Shown here: in pieces, positions 1 to 13,319 of the stretch | Layout of the letters: the number at the start of each line of letters is the position of its first letter | Position numbering within the stretch: the stretch's first letter is position 1 | Assembly (NCBI RefSeq): GCF_000972845.2 | Contig: NC_040018.1 | Span: 663,632-727,631, forward strand | Source: Larimichthys crocea | Taxonomy: Eukaryota > Chordata > Actinopteri > Sciaenidae | Length of the DNA: 64,000 nt | Direction of reading: 5' to 3' | Translations under genes and position numbers: made by a program | The notes under the pieces: generated by a model | The model's input: the letters and a program-made list of their open reading frames with translations, nothing else | Told to the model about the DNA's origin: nothing | Databases searched by the model: none

Positions 1-223
1 CATTTTTTTATAGCTTTGTTTTCTTCACATTAAAAGTTGTTGGTGGTAAAACAAGCTGATATTGTCAGTAATAAACACAAAGAGCAGATCTACAAGTCAA
101 AGTTGAATTATATGTATGAATGTAATCACAACTCAACATTTTTAAACTCCAGATTGGATCTGTAATGTTTTCTAAATCCTCAACAAAGTTTTACCGTCTT
201 GCTTCTCAAATTACTGGGTTTAC

Positions 224-596
224 CTTGAGCATCGAGGACCATGTCGAGCCACACTCGACTGGTGATGAGAGGATCATTATACATGTACTTTGACACAAAG
301 TCGTTCTCCTCTGTGCTTTTTATGGTCAGCAGTTGAGCATCTTTAAGAGGAAGAGGAAAAAAACAACAAACAAATGTAGACCACAGTTGCTTCAATACTA
401 ATTATAACTCTTCATACAACAAATGACATCTCACCCATGCTCTGACAGATGTCCTTGGCCTGCTCCATGCTGTACACGGTGTAGTTGTAGAAGCTCATGT
501 TGAAGGCGTAACAGTGATCCTGGTGCTGCACCCACTTGGACATACCGTTGCTCTGAGGGCAGTGATTGGCCTCTGGGGCAGCTTGTAGTCTGGCTC
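224..596 (-). CDS. LY75: LY75 exons 32-33: CTLD10, cut off by window edge
   Basis: Exons 435-596 and 224-340 (residues ~1532-1624; phase 1 throughout). Motifs: [59 protein letters not shown]. These correspond to exons 27 and 28 of CTLD8. The donor after 224 is GTAAAC, so at least one more CTLD exon, the transmembrane exon and the tail must lie beyond base 1. Bases 1-223 look like intron. Confidence 0.9.
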
Positions 597-3500
597 CTGA
601 TTCATAACAACACAGAAAACACAGGTTGGCGATGGTAGATGCCACTCCAAACACAAATTCACAGGTAGATGCATCCCTTTTAAAGAATGGTACAATCCTC
701 TGCATCAGTCATTTCCCCTTTGCTACATGATGAAAGAGGAACAATGAACACATCAGTGTCTTACTCTGGGAAGTGGTGGTGATGGTAGTGGTGTAGCAGA
801 TGGCTCCGTTTATCAACGTATTGCAGCTGGTTCTCACCCAAGCTCCGGCAGGGGTTATGAAAACACAGCTGGGCTCTTGTTTGTCTGAGATGGAGTCGTC
901 CTGTGAGTCAGAGATGGTGGCTTTGTAGTCGAATGTAGTACCGTCGGACCACTCATAGGTTGAGCCGCTAACCTGGAGGGAGAGAGACCGTCATGTCATC
1001 TACATCTGGTTTTGGAGGTCAAGCGAAAGAAAATGAGACTTACTTGAACATACAATCTCGTAACCTGAACAGTTCATCAGTTTAAACGCACAGATTTTGG
1101 TTAAGCAGAAGAAGTCTTACATCCTGGTTTGACAGGCCAATCCAGAGCGGGAAGCCGTCTGTCTCTGCAATGAGCTTCACATGTGACCTGTGCTGGATGT
1201 CGTGGACACTTGCCAGGTGGCCTCCACGCTGACCACACTCTTCCAGAGCCTTGTACCAACTCAGCTTTTGGGTTAAAACCTCATAAGTTAAGTTGCCGTA
1301 GTGCTGCAAATCCTTGATTGACTGGTTGTACTTTTGTTTGGGTTCTTTGGAGAAAGAATCAGAATCAAAAGATTAATTTCAACTTGAGATGGTCAGAGAA
1401 ATATAAATGATGTGAAGTGTGATACACCAACCATTGTCCAGTTTGCAGGTTACAATGGTCCTTTGTTTGAACTCTGAGAATAAGTCTGGGTTTGAGATGA
1501 GAATCCAGTTGCTGTCCACGGTGAGACCAGCCAAGAATGGTCCGTTTGGATTTGGTCTGCCTTTTGCCCAGTTAGAATATTGAACATTTGTGCCGTCATA
1601 CCACTTCATCTGGTTATCTACAGCAGAACAAAACTACAGTGAACCCTGGCATCCGTATCAGTGTATATAAATTAAGATTAATGATCTGATGTTCTGGCAG
1701 GCAAAAGTGCAAAAGTGCCTACATGTAGGGACAACAGATCCATCCACTAAATCAACATCTGCGGTAAGAGTAAGAAAATACAAACCGTTTTCATCCTGAA
1801 ACAGTCCCAGCCAAACAAACTGGACCAAATTTTTAAACGGTATGAGTTGCTGCTTAATAAACTCGTTCTCCTCCCTGTTTCGGATGGTAAGGATGTCTGC
1901 GTCTGCGTCTGAAACATAAACGCATCATCATCATCTGTCTCACGGGCAAACCTCCACGTCACAGCACGTGCGTCGTGTTGTGAGAAGTTCTTACGGAGTT
2001 TTTTGCAGGTGTCGTGAATCAGTCCGTTGTCAAACTGCTCCCATCTGGAGGCGACCAGCTGGAACGAGTAGCAGTTGTTCTTGAAGGGGATCCAGTTTGG
2101 ACCTTTAATCTTATGAGGGCACTTCACTGCAACATCCTCCGGTGTGGTAATGATCTCTTCTGTAATACATAAGTTTACTTGGATGAGAGGATAAAATAGA
2201 GGGTACAAGAACACAATACTAAGAAAACGAACAAATTATTTTTAAAAAGGGTACAGAAAAGAGAAAGAAACAGGAAAGGAAGATCAGACACTTAACATGG
2301 ATTAAATCGACTAAGGATAATAGTGATTTGTAAAAAATAATCTGTATCCTTCTACTTCTCGTCAGACAGAAAACTCAGTAATAACAAAACTACAACTCAA
2401 CATTCCTTCTTTCTGGACTAACTCCCAGAACTTGTTTTTGCTTTGTTTTGACATCCGAGCCAAATGGGGGAAACCATGAAAGTTTCTCAGTTTCCTCTAC
2501 ATCTTGTTACCACAACGGACTTATCAGCAGGGTTGTAAAATGTAAACATAGAACAACATTTAAAGCATGTGCTCTACACTCTCTGTGCTAAAACTTACCT
2601 CCAACACCACGCTTTAAAAAATAGATGCCCGGAAAAAAAAATAAAATCTGTTCTAAGATCTACTACTACGTCTGAGAGAATGTTTCTTAAATCGCCTTAT
2701 CTAGAAAAAAAAATGGTTGATACATAGTTGCTTGAGGAGGTGCAATTGGTATTTTCCCACTCACTGTGTGGTTTGTGGCAGATAGCACCTCCTAGCCCTT
2801 CCTCACACTCGGTAGCTTTCCAGAAGCCATCTGTGTCCAGGTAGACGCACGAACCGATGGTGACATCAGAAGCCCAGCGGCTGAACACAGTGTGACTGTG
2901 GTCAGTCCAACGGTAATGGATCCCCTCCTGAAAACAAAAACAAAAACAAAAACAAAAGAAACATTTAAAAAAGATCTTGGGTAAATAGTGGATGAAGGTA
3001 CACGGTACACTTACGTCTTCGCTAAACAGGCCGATCCACATGGGAGTGCGCGCACGGCTCACATGCACAGTGAGGGAGGATTGCAGGAAGGTATCGGCCA
3101 CACTTGCCAGGTCCATGTTATTATTTCTGCACTGCTCTAACGCCTCAAACCAGGTGAGATTTTTGACAAGCAGCAGGATGGTGTGGTTACTGACGTTGAA
3201 GGGCTTTGTGGGGTAGCCGGGCTCCTCTAGTTTATCTGAAATGAGTAAGCCTTGTGTTAAAAGAACGTCGAAGAGGAAAGTTGTGCCAGAGACCGTTGGG
3301 TGTTTCCCTTTTTATTTCTCTGTGCACGTCATGCCTTTTGTTAGAGAGATGACAGGAAATTAGGGGAGAGAGCACATGCAAATGTATTTTCCAGGGTTAA
3401 GATATCAGGAATCAAAGTCTGTACTAAAAATGTTAAACATAATGAAGCATGCCTGTTAAACGAAGTAACAAGAGTGACTTGTTTCAGAAAAAGCTGGATA

Positions 3501-6500
3501 ACAAAACAGTATTAAGTGTTGTAATAAATGTTGTACCTTACCTGCATAATGCTGGCAGACAGATAAGTGTTGCTGTTGTGAGCACGAAGAATAATCCCAG
3601 GTACCCAGCATGGCAGTGTTGGGATTATTCATCATAAACACGCAAAAATTTGTACTCTCTGGATCCCATGGCTATCAGAGAAGAACAAAAAAAGTACAAA
3701 CAAAAATTTAATTGCTGGACAATCAAACAAATACATAAATAAAAGCCAACACAGCAGAACCAGGCATTGTCTTATTATCTGACGCAGTCCTCATCCTTTT
3801 TTAAACCTGCTGACTACATTACCCATAATGCAAACTAACTAGTGACAGTTCAGTCCGAGATTCAGGTGTGATACCCTCAGCAGATAATGTAGCTTTGAGC
3901 TGCTAGTCTCGAACAGAGATGAGGAGCAAGCTACAGAAGTCTGATAAGCTCGCTTCTTCCTCCACACATCCTCATTTTTAAGTAATGAAGATTCTTAAAA
4001 GCTTTGCTACAGTGAACAAAATTCTTTACACAGTCAAACAACTTAATTTGCCTTCGCCTCTAAAAACAGATGCATGTGCACAACAAGTGAACACACTACA
4101 AATATTGTCGCCCGTATTTTTTACATGTTAAAAGGGGTTTGCAACCAAAGGTCAAGAACTGGTTGCCAGTTTCTCAAAATGGTTGAGAGCCCAGAGCCCC
4201 AACTTTTCACACCTATGCTGTAGTACTCCCAAAAGACCTATAAATAGACTCTGATGTATAAGATCGGTGGAGTCACCATTTAATAAAGAAGTGAAGGTAA
4301 GAGGAACTCACGTTGATGTTCATGGTCTTGTGCATGCCAACAAGCAGTGGGTTAAAATTGGTGTATTTAACATCGGACTGATCCATCCACTCATGGTCGT
4401 CACTTTTGATTTTCAGACCAATCCATATCGTGTCCATGTTTCTCATGCCCGGCAAAAGGGTGGTGATGAAGTCTAAAACACACATACACACACATAGTAC
4501 AGCAATTTTATTGTGAAGCACAGTACGCACTTTGAAGAACAGCAACAGGCATGTTTAACTATGTTTGCTTTGTTCATTAAACACAGAACTAGAACAACAG
4601 TGGCCCTCACCTTGTTCCACCTGGTCCGATATAGTGACCAGGGTTCCCCTCACTGACTGGCATAGCTCATTGGCATACTTGAACGTCACTGGCTTCAAGC
4701 TCCTCATCAGTGTGTAGCACTGAAAGAAAGACACAGGTACAAAAGCATTCAGCACTTCAGGTCGAGTTTATCGTGCTATACATGATTTTAATGTCAACAA
4801 GTTTGGCCTGATTTCTCTTGTAACAGAGTTCAAGTGTTTCAACAGTCTCCCAAGTAAAATAAAGATTAAATAAAATACGTGGGCGAACATATTTACAGCA
4901 TTTAACATATTTTAGTTTTAACTGCAATTTGGTCTGATGTGATTCCAAGTATAACAACAAAACGTAGGGTTGCAAAAGTCCGTGAATTTTCAAAGTTTGG
5001 ACATTTTCCATGTGAATTAATGAGAATTTATGGGAATAAACCGAGTATCCCGTGTATAACAACAGAACGTAGGGTCGCAAAATTCTGGGAATTCTTAAAG
5101 TTGGAAAGTTTTCATGTGAATTAACGGGAATAAACTGAGAATTTACTAAACTAAACTTAAATATAGTTGGGGAAAATATATTTTTTAGCATAATCTTGAC
5201 TAACACAACCAGATATCATGCAAGTACACTTGAATATCTGCTATTCCTCAATCACGTGCACATAGCACACTGCTTACTGCAGGCCACGCCTACATACACA
5301 GACCCTGGACCAGACTTTGGAGCCCAGAGCACGAGACTATTGTAGCCACACATTTGAGCCTGTGGACTACATAGAACGAAGCAGGTTTTAAGTATGATAT
5401 TTTATGATATTATGGGTCAAATATATTTGATGTATGGTATTAATGTTTAACTTGCAAAAAGCACATGAACAATTATTCATACAGTAGATAGCTGGCTGAT
5501 AAGTTAGATGTTAAACAAGCTGTAGCTAGAATCATTTCATTGACATGATTATCATGATTCTCAGATTTGGAATAATTCCAAAAATGCTCCTGCTTAACTT
5601 CCCATAGAACGGTTCTGGAAGTTTACCAGAATTTTGATTTGCAACCCTAAACAGAAGTGAAACTATTTCAAAGCGTCATGCAGTGTTTAAAAGTGTTGAG
5701 GGATCAGACCTTATTTCTGAAGGACAGAGACCCATTGCCACACGGCAGTCCTCCAGGCTGAGGCTCCAGAGGGTTTATCTCCACTGATGTGACGTTGTGT
5801 TTCTGACACACAAAGGGCAATCGTTCCAAGCAACTGCGCTCATGCTCTGTGTAAATATGACAGTGATGTGTGTATTAGTAAAACAGGCTGTCTATTATGA
5901 ATCAAATCAAGTGACGTGCATCAGAGCTTCTTTTTTTATGTTGCTATGTTGTTTTATGTTTATGTTTATGTTTTATGTATGCTTTAGAAAAAGGATGCAA
6001 AGCATTCAAATATTACATTTTCTAATATTATATTAAATAATAAGTTAAACTAAATTTTAAAAAGACAGTTGTACATGTAGTTTTTAAGCTCCTGAAAACT
6101 TGGTTGAATATCTTAAATCTTTTTCTAGAAGATTAAATATTTTTACAAAAATCAGAACAATCAGAGTCAAAAGGTTGGAAATATCATCCTCAGCTATCGC
6201 TCTACAAATTCATCCTAAATCTGTCATCAGATTTGAATAAAAGTGTAAATGTCTTTTTTTTCCAGACACATCCACTTCAAACCAGTAGAGTGTGAGGAAA
6301 GACCCAAATACACAGAAGTCAGAACTGCTCTAACTGGCAGAACATTTAGTTTTCATGTCTCTCATAGCAGAAAGCTCATTATTCGGAGCAGTTATTTTCA
6401 TTTTATGTATTAGACCTTCTGGAAGCTATTTGTCTGCTTTGTACGTTGGCTGAACCAAGAGTTCATCTTGGTCGAAAAAAATAAGAAATAAAACATTTGA

Positions 6501-9500
6501 CTGCTCATACAAAGTATATCCCAGATTTCCAAAACTGCACAATACTGATATTTCACTATTAAATTAAGTATCAGTATATAATTTAAAACGTATTCATAAT
6601 GATCCCCTTCTTATTCTCATTTACTGATTAAGTTTGACTGAGTTAGAAGTTATAAAGATTTTATTTTTTTGGCCTTTTCAAGCTTTATTGAACAGAGACA
6701 GCTGAAGGGTGACAGGAATGTGGGGAGAGAGAGAGAGAGATGGGGCTGCAGGTCAGATTTGAACCCTGGGCTGTTGTGGCAAGCCTGAGCCTTCGTGCAT
6801 GGGGCTCTACGAACTGAGCTAACCGACGCCCCGACTGAGTCAGAAGTTGTTTTCTGTCCAACAATATGGTGAATTAAAAAAATATCCGTAATCATACTCA
6901 GCTGTGTAGAAACATTATGATGTTTACTCACCTGGAAAGAAGTTTTCAGGACTGATGGAGGTGCATCTGCCCAGGAAAAGTGAATGATAAAAGTAGATCT
7001 GGGTGTACCTAGAACATACATTATTTAAGTCAACCTCAACGTACATACAGATCATAAACATCTGTTTGATGTACAACATGAACAGTGTATTTTTGTGACT
7101 GTATTGGCTTACGTCATGGGGAATATCTGGCTGGGGTTTCTCAAATCGATCCACCAGTTTTGCTTTGGAGAACTTGATATCTGTACAAAAAACATGCAAG
7201 CTTTAGTATCACGTAATAAGAGGAATGTGTAATCAGCTTAATTACCTCTTCCCTTAAACAGACAGTATGAAATACAGTAATCATAAGGACAGCTATTTTT
7301 TCCAGGCAAAGAACAACACACACAAGAGAGAAAAACACTGAGATTAGGGAGCTAAATACAAGGTTAAATACCCAAAATAACATCATGTATGTTAAATGTT
7401 TGCCTGTACTAGATGTATGTGTAAGGGCTCTCCTGTGATTTAGTACTGCACTTGCATACATTTGGAGGACTCCAAAGAACACAGTGGCCGAAAGTGATGC
7501 AGCCAAGGAGGAGATGTACTTCTCATTTTTAGATAAATGAATTTGGTGGCGACTTTCAGTAAACTGTGAAGTAAGCGCCACTAAAGCTTTTACGTAAATG
7601 ATGTTTTTTGTTTTGTTAAGCGATTGGCTTGGAGGCAAATATTTCTTCTGCTTTAGCTTGACTGCTTCCAGCTGTATTCTCAAGCAAAAAACTGTCAGCT
7701 TCCCATGACCAGAGGATTGAGGAAAGAACTGTGAAAGTCATTCGGCTTTACAAATCATCTGCGGATGCCAATGAGGAGAAAAACAAAAGAAAACAAGATG
7801 CCAAAGAGAGAAAAAGACAGGGGGTGATTTCCAGTTCACTCCAGTTTGAGGCATTTGACCTTTGAGTTAACCGACTATTTGTTAAACCCCACCCTCAAAC
7901 AGCGATCATCCGATAATTGCTTAGCAATCGAGCTAGGCATGGCAGGCCTGCTATCTAGAGTAATTGGGGAATGAGAGGAATCAAAAAACAAGCGCAAAAG
8001 TGTAAGGAGTGGAATAAGCAGTGAAGCCACAGAAGTGCATATATTTACCTGGTACTGCTTTAAAACGAATTGGCTAGAAACATTAAAAAAGTCATCTGGA
8101 GACAGTTTTTACCCAGCTCAAGGAGTAGCATTAGTTTGATAGGTACATGGTGCTGATAACATTTTCAGTCGTGATTTTAGCTGACAAAATCAACAAATGA
8201 GAAACCTCCTTTTGGCTACCTTTGTCTGAAATCAAGGACTCACTGTTTTAGAATTCCTGAGAGTGCCACCGTTATCACTGTGACTCCTACAAGCAGGTGC
8301 AGCAACAAAAAGTACCAGAGCACAAAAATGTGATCAACTCTTTGTCACGTACATTTTTTAAGTACTGGTGAACCTGTCCAGCAGCGGTTAAGCTAAGCGG
8401 TGAAGCCAGTTTGCTGCCATTCGATTTGCAATAGTCCTTGGCCTCCTCAAAAGAAAGCTTAGGCTCATCAACGAACCAAAACTCTGCCCCATCTACAAAG
8501 ATCGATGTCTCATGGTGCCCAACTGAAATACACAACAAGAATTTTATACAGTGTCAGCAGGCATATTACATCAAGACAAGACATGTGCAAAGATGAAATT
8601 ATTCTTTTTGTAGGTGCCGATGGGTCATTACCGGGATTATACCAGTCTGGGTTCTTCGGTGTCTTTCCTGTTGAAGCATAAACAAAGAATGATTTAAAAA
8701 CACACAAAGAACAAAGAACATGTTCCAGTAGATGTATGTATAAGCCCCATAAAGTAGTGAAGTACATGAAGTACTGTGTGTGACATTACAAATCTTTTTA
8801 ATTAAGCAGTCGAGCGATGAGAGATGTTTGCACTTCACAAACAAAACCCAACATTTGCTTTGTGCGCACGCACACACACACACTACACAGTAATATTTAT
8901 ATATGTAGACTTACCGCGGGGTATTTGGCAGGCCCACTCTAGCCTGGCGTCACAGTGAAATGGCGTGGAGAAGAAAGGAGTGGGGGGTAAGTCGTGGAGC
9001 AGAAACACAAACAGGTGTTTCAAGGTGCTCTTCATTGTCTAGTGAGGGCACAGATTGTTTGCACAAATATCACAGAAATGTACATGAAAAAGTGGTTTCA
9101 TACCTGTGACACTGTTTCTCTTTTAATCAGTAACTGAGGCAGACTAAATGAGAGCAAAGGTCAGAGTCTGAAGCAGTAGTAAGAGTGAATCATCTGGCAG
9201 TGGCACACCCTTTTGTGTGGAATACAGGAGTCAAACAAACAAAACGAAATCATCATCACAGCCAGTTTGATGTATGATAAGTGACCTCCTAATGTCAAAA
9301 AAAGAGGAACCACTGTACTGACCAGCAAAGAAAGACACTTTATTCACTTCTGCCTTAACGGTCTATTTATTGGTAGAAATCCACTATGCCCACCTTGAAT
9401 GCAGCACAATCCCGACTGTATTCATCATCCTCATGGAAATCATGGTGTAAAACATCCACAGATACCTGTCGTGAAAACATTTAATAAACAGACTTCAGCC

Positions 9501-12500
9501 CTCAGATGTAAATGCAGTACAAGTGTCTAAAAGGGGCAGTTTAAGATGCAGGCTTATATGCTTTGGTTAATCCTGCACAGAATTTTGAAACAAAATCAAA
9601 AAGATATCTCACGATAGATACCATATGTCTTCTTAAAACGTGTTTGGGAGGGGTTTAGAGTTCAGAGGTTTATACTCACAGGCTGCCCATTGCTCCACTG
9701 CCAGGAGCGATCGGCCGGGTTTCTCCTATTCAGGCCGACCCAGAAGTACCGATTATCACTGCAGCAAGAACACAGGCACAAACCAACATCATTCATGGCA
9801 CTTAACTAATCTTCTTTCAACTAGAAAAGGTGATAACATTTATTCTAAGCATCTTTAAAAAGGATGTGGATATCTTATTCTTAGAACAGTTTAAACTCAA
9901 GTCAGGAGATGGTACGTGTTTATTTTAAGGTTTGAGTGAAGTGCTGAATCTTTATGTGAACGATACAAGGAGGTTAAATTTTGAGTTATGCGTCTGTGAA
10001 GACAAACCGGCATGTGTCTTGATTAAGCCAGTCTAATGTGAGGTGATTGTCACACATAATAACCCCACACTCTGCTGCATGAAGTACGTTTAAAGGTGAT
10101 GTGTTCGTGTGAGAATGTTACAAAAAAGACAAATACAGTAATGCTTCAAGGGAAGAAAATGTATACCTGATGGTTTCTCTCATGATGGTGTGCAGGGCTC
10201 TCATCTCAACAATATTTGTGAAGCTGGGCAGGCTGGCTCCCAGAGCCCGACAGAACCTCTCAGCCTCCTCCCACGAGCGCTTCCTGCTCACCCTTTCGCT
10301 GTGAAACACCTGACGCGGTGAAAGGACAGTTTACAACAGCTAATAAAACAGTAAAGTAACAGACTGGACTACTGGAGTGTAAATAAAGCCAGTTTAGCTG
10401 CCGTCAGAGACAAAGTGACAACCTGCACAATAAAAAGCTTTGCCGCAACCTGGTGACTAGTTGGAGAATTTTATTCAATCAATGGTCAGTTCAGTCAGTG
10501 GTGAGAAGGTGTCCAGGAGTCTAAGATGTCTTATGTTGAGAGGTTTATAGAAGCTTGGTCAAGGAAAATATGCTCATCATGACATGAAGCCTCAATTTTG
10601 AAGAGGCCATCCTCTCTCTGGCTCGTCTATATGCCCTCAGGATAGTGCCACGTCTACTCTAGGTCCATAAAGTTACGTATTTGTCAATTGGTCATTAGTC
10701 AAACAAGCAAATATGTTAACCTTTAGTGGTCTGACTTCGACTCTGTGGAGGTTTCTATGTTGTGTACCTATCTGTCATATCGAAGTTGAGACTGACCTAT
10801 CCTCTGACCTCGGTTACCATAGTAATGATCAAAATGGCTCCTGTTTTCCTAAACACAAACATACAGCTGTCCCTCCGTATGTGGCATGCTAGGATAGAAA
10901 AATCTCTCATTACCTACCACTTCTTTCTAACTCTACTAACGTTTAAGTCTTCAGCTTCAACTGACACAAAGTGTAAAATAGAAGCAGTTCCCCTTTAACT
11001 CCTATTATAACCATTATCACCCACAAGTGTTTACATGACCGCATTGTTAAAAGACACAATCTCTCAAACAGACCTTGTAGCAGTATTTGATGTTTGGCTT
11101 GGACGTCCATCCAATAGGACAGGTTGCGTTGGGGTTCGGCTCTGGTTCTGGTTCTGGAGGTGGACCGAGGTCTTTTCTACAAATGGTGCCGGCCTTAAAA
11201 GTGGTACAGTTCTTCACTTCCCACTTGCCTATGGGTTTTGCAGTGGAAATAACTGCACAAGCTCCATCCAGATCTGAAATACACGTGTAGATGAAACACA
11301 AAAGGAGTCAAATTTATTGTGTGAACCATGTTTTATTAAAATGTTTGACTTCGAGATGAACAATCTGCAGTATTATTTATTTTTCCGCTCATTAAATGTA
11401 GGCCTGTTGTCCTGGTAAACAGAATGCTTTGAACACAGACATTAGATAACATTCAGGGTCAGTTTACTGAGTGAGTTTACTCAGCATTGCACATCAACAA
11501 TCTACATCTATACTTTTTTAGTTCCATTTATACTATGGCCTCCATAAACTCATCATGCCTGATTTGTGTTTGTTAAACATGTAACTGTGGCTGTAACACA
11601 TGTATCAGTAAAGTATGTTATCCATCTATCCATTACTAGTGTATGTGAAACAGTAAATGGTTAAAAGTAACTAGAACCTGGACCTTGTTTTCCCACGTTT
11701 TTGTGTCAAAGTGACTAATGGGGACAACAAGTTTTAAGTGAGAGCATAGCAGCCTGCAGCCAGGACAAGGACAATGTAATCTTTATAAGAAAATTGCACA
11801 CCGTCCATTAAAAGTGTGTGTTTTTGCCACAAACCAGCTCAGATTGTGTGAAGAGGAAGTGTCTGACAACAACAACCCTTGATAGAGATTATATGTTTTC
11901 AGTTCCTTTAACTTGATCTGTTGTGTGTCTTTCCAGGTCTCACTCAAAGAGAGGACTCATTCTGAAATCTCTACAGAGGTAAGGCGACTTGTTGGAGTAA
12001 GTCAATGGTGGGAACCAGGTTCAAAAATACAGAAGTTACCCATTATGACTTTTTATGCATTATTAAGTTAGTAAATCTGAATCTCCACACTAGGAGAAAG
12101 CACCATACTCTGACAAGAGAGGTTAAGAATTTAAATTCAACACATTATAATACTATACTACACTATAAGTTAAACACAAGTCGCTTGTGCCATGGCTAGT
12201 TCTCCCATCTCACGCTATTCCTGCATTAAATACTAAGGGAAGCAGCAGAAGCAGCATGGTTTTTACTTACTTGGTTCAAACCAGCCCCAGTTGGTGTATG
12301 TAACCACACCTGAGGACCCATCTTGGCTCAGCCACTGGTACTCCCTTGTGTTCTTAATGTCCTGCAGCCCTATCCAAAAATACTGAGGCTCCTTGCTGAT
12401 ATGCTCTCTGAGCAGACGACTGATAAAGGCCTGCTCGAATCTGAAAAGAACAGTCAAAATATAAGAGACTTTTTCCTGCACAAATGTGGAAAGGACAGTT

Positions 12501-13257
12501 AAAATTAGTAGTAGTACACACGTGATGAATGATGAGTTATAAATGTGCCTTAGAAACAGAGGACCTAAATATGTGGGATGCAACCGATAAGCAAGCAACA
12601 GGGTCAGCAGCTGAACAGACTCCTACCTGTTTCGTATAGTGACGTTACAGCGATCTTTGAAGGATACTTGTTTGGTGTTCACTTGAAAGCAGGAGTTACC
12701 GTGTCTCCTCCAACCCTGCGGGATTGACAGCAATAAGACTTAAGCTACATTCAAGCAACTGCATGATAGCAAGTAATCTAAACAAAATAAACACATTTCA
12801 TGATTATTGCATGAAGGTCATGCTCAAGATGTCCAAATGTGGAAGGACAGATATCGCTTGCAAACATGGACATTAACACATGAACAAAAAAAAAACAAAT
12901 AACAGTGCAATCCTGTGCATGTAGTCTTTGAGTCTAGATCTAAATGACATGATATGATGAGCAGATACTCAGTCAGTTATCAACAATCTTCTAAAAAGAT
13001 CATGCAAAGTACAGCAGGCTTCCTTAAAAAAAATCTAGTTGTTTAGGAAATACTTGCATCTTTATATGGACATCCGTCCTGTGTCACCGATTCCTGGACC
13101 TTTCCTTTCTTCTGACACATAAAAGGTAGCATGTGTGAGCAGTCCGAAAACCTCCAAGCATGAGACTGTGGAGAACGGACACAGGTTTGATTTTGCAAGC
13201 CGCATATAAACAAACTCAGTACAGTAGACCATAAGAAGACAAAGGCAGAGCCTGGGC

Positions 13258-13319
<62 letters not shown>

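Noticed and set aside
1..223. Searched for the next LY75 CTLD10 exon
   Set aside because: No frame with a Trp/Cys CTLD pattern and acceptor site was found, so the gene continues outside the window.
7141..7683. 180-codon minus-strand open frame
   Set aside because: It overlaps LY75 exon 19 in a different frame. The true exon reads [15 protein letters not shown] in another frame with proper splice sites. The rest shows no domain and is intron.
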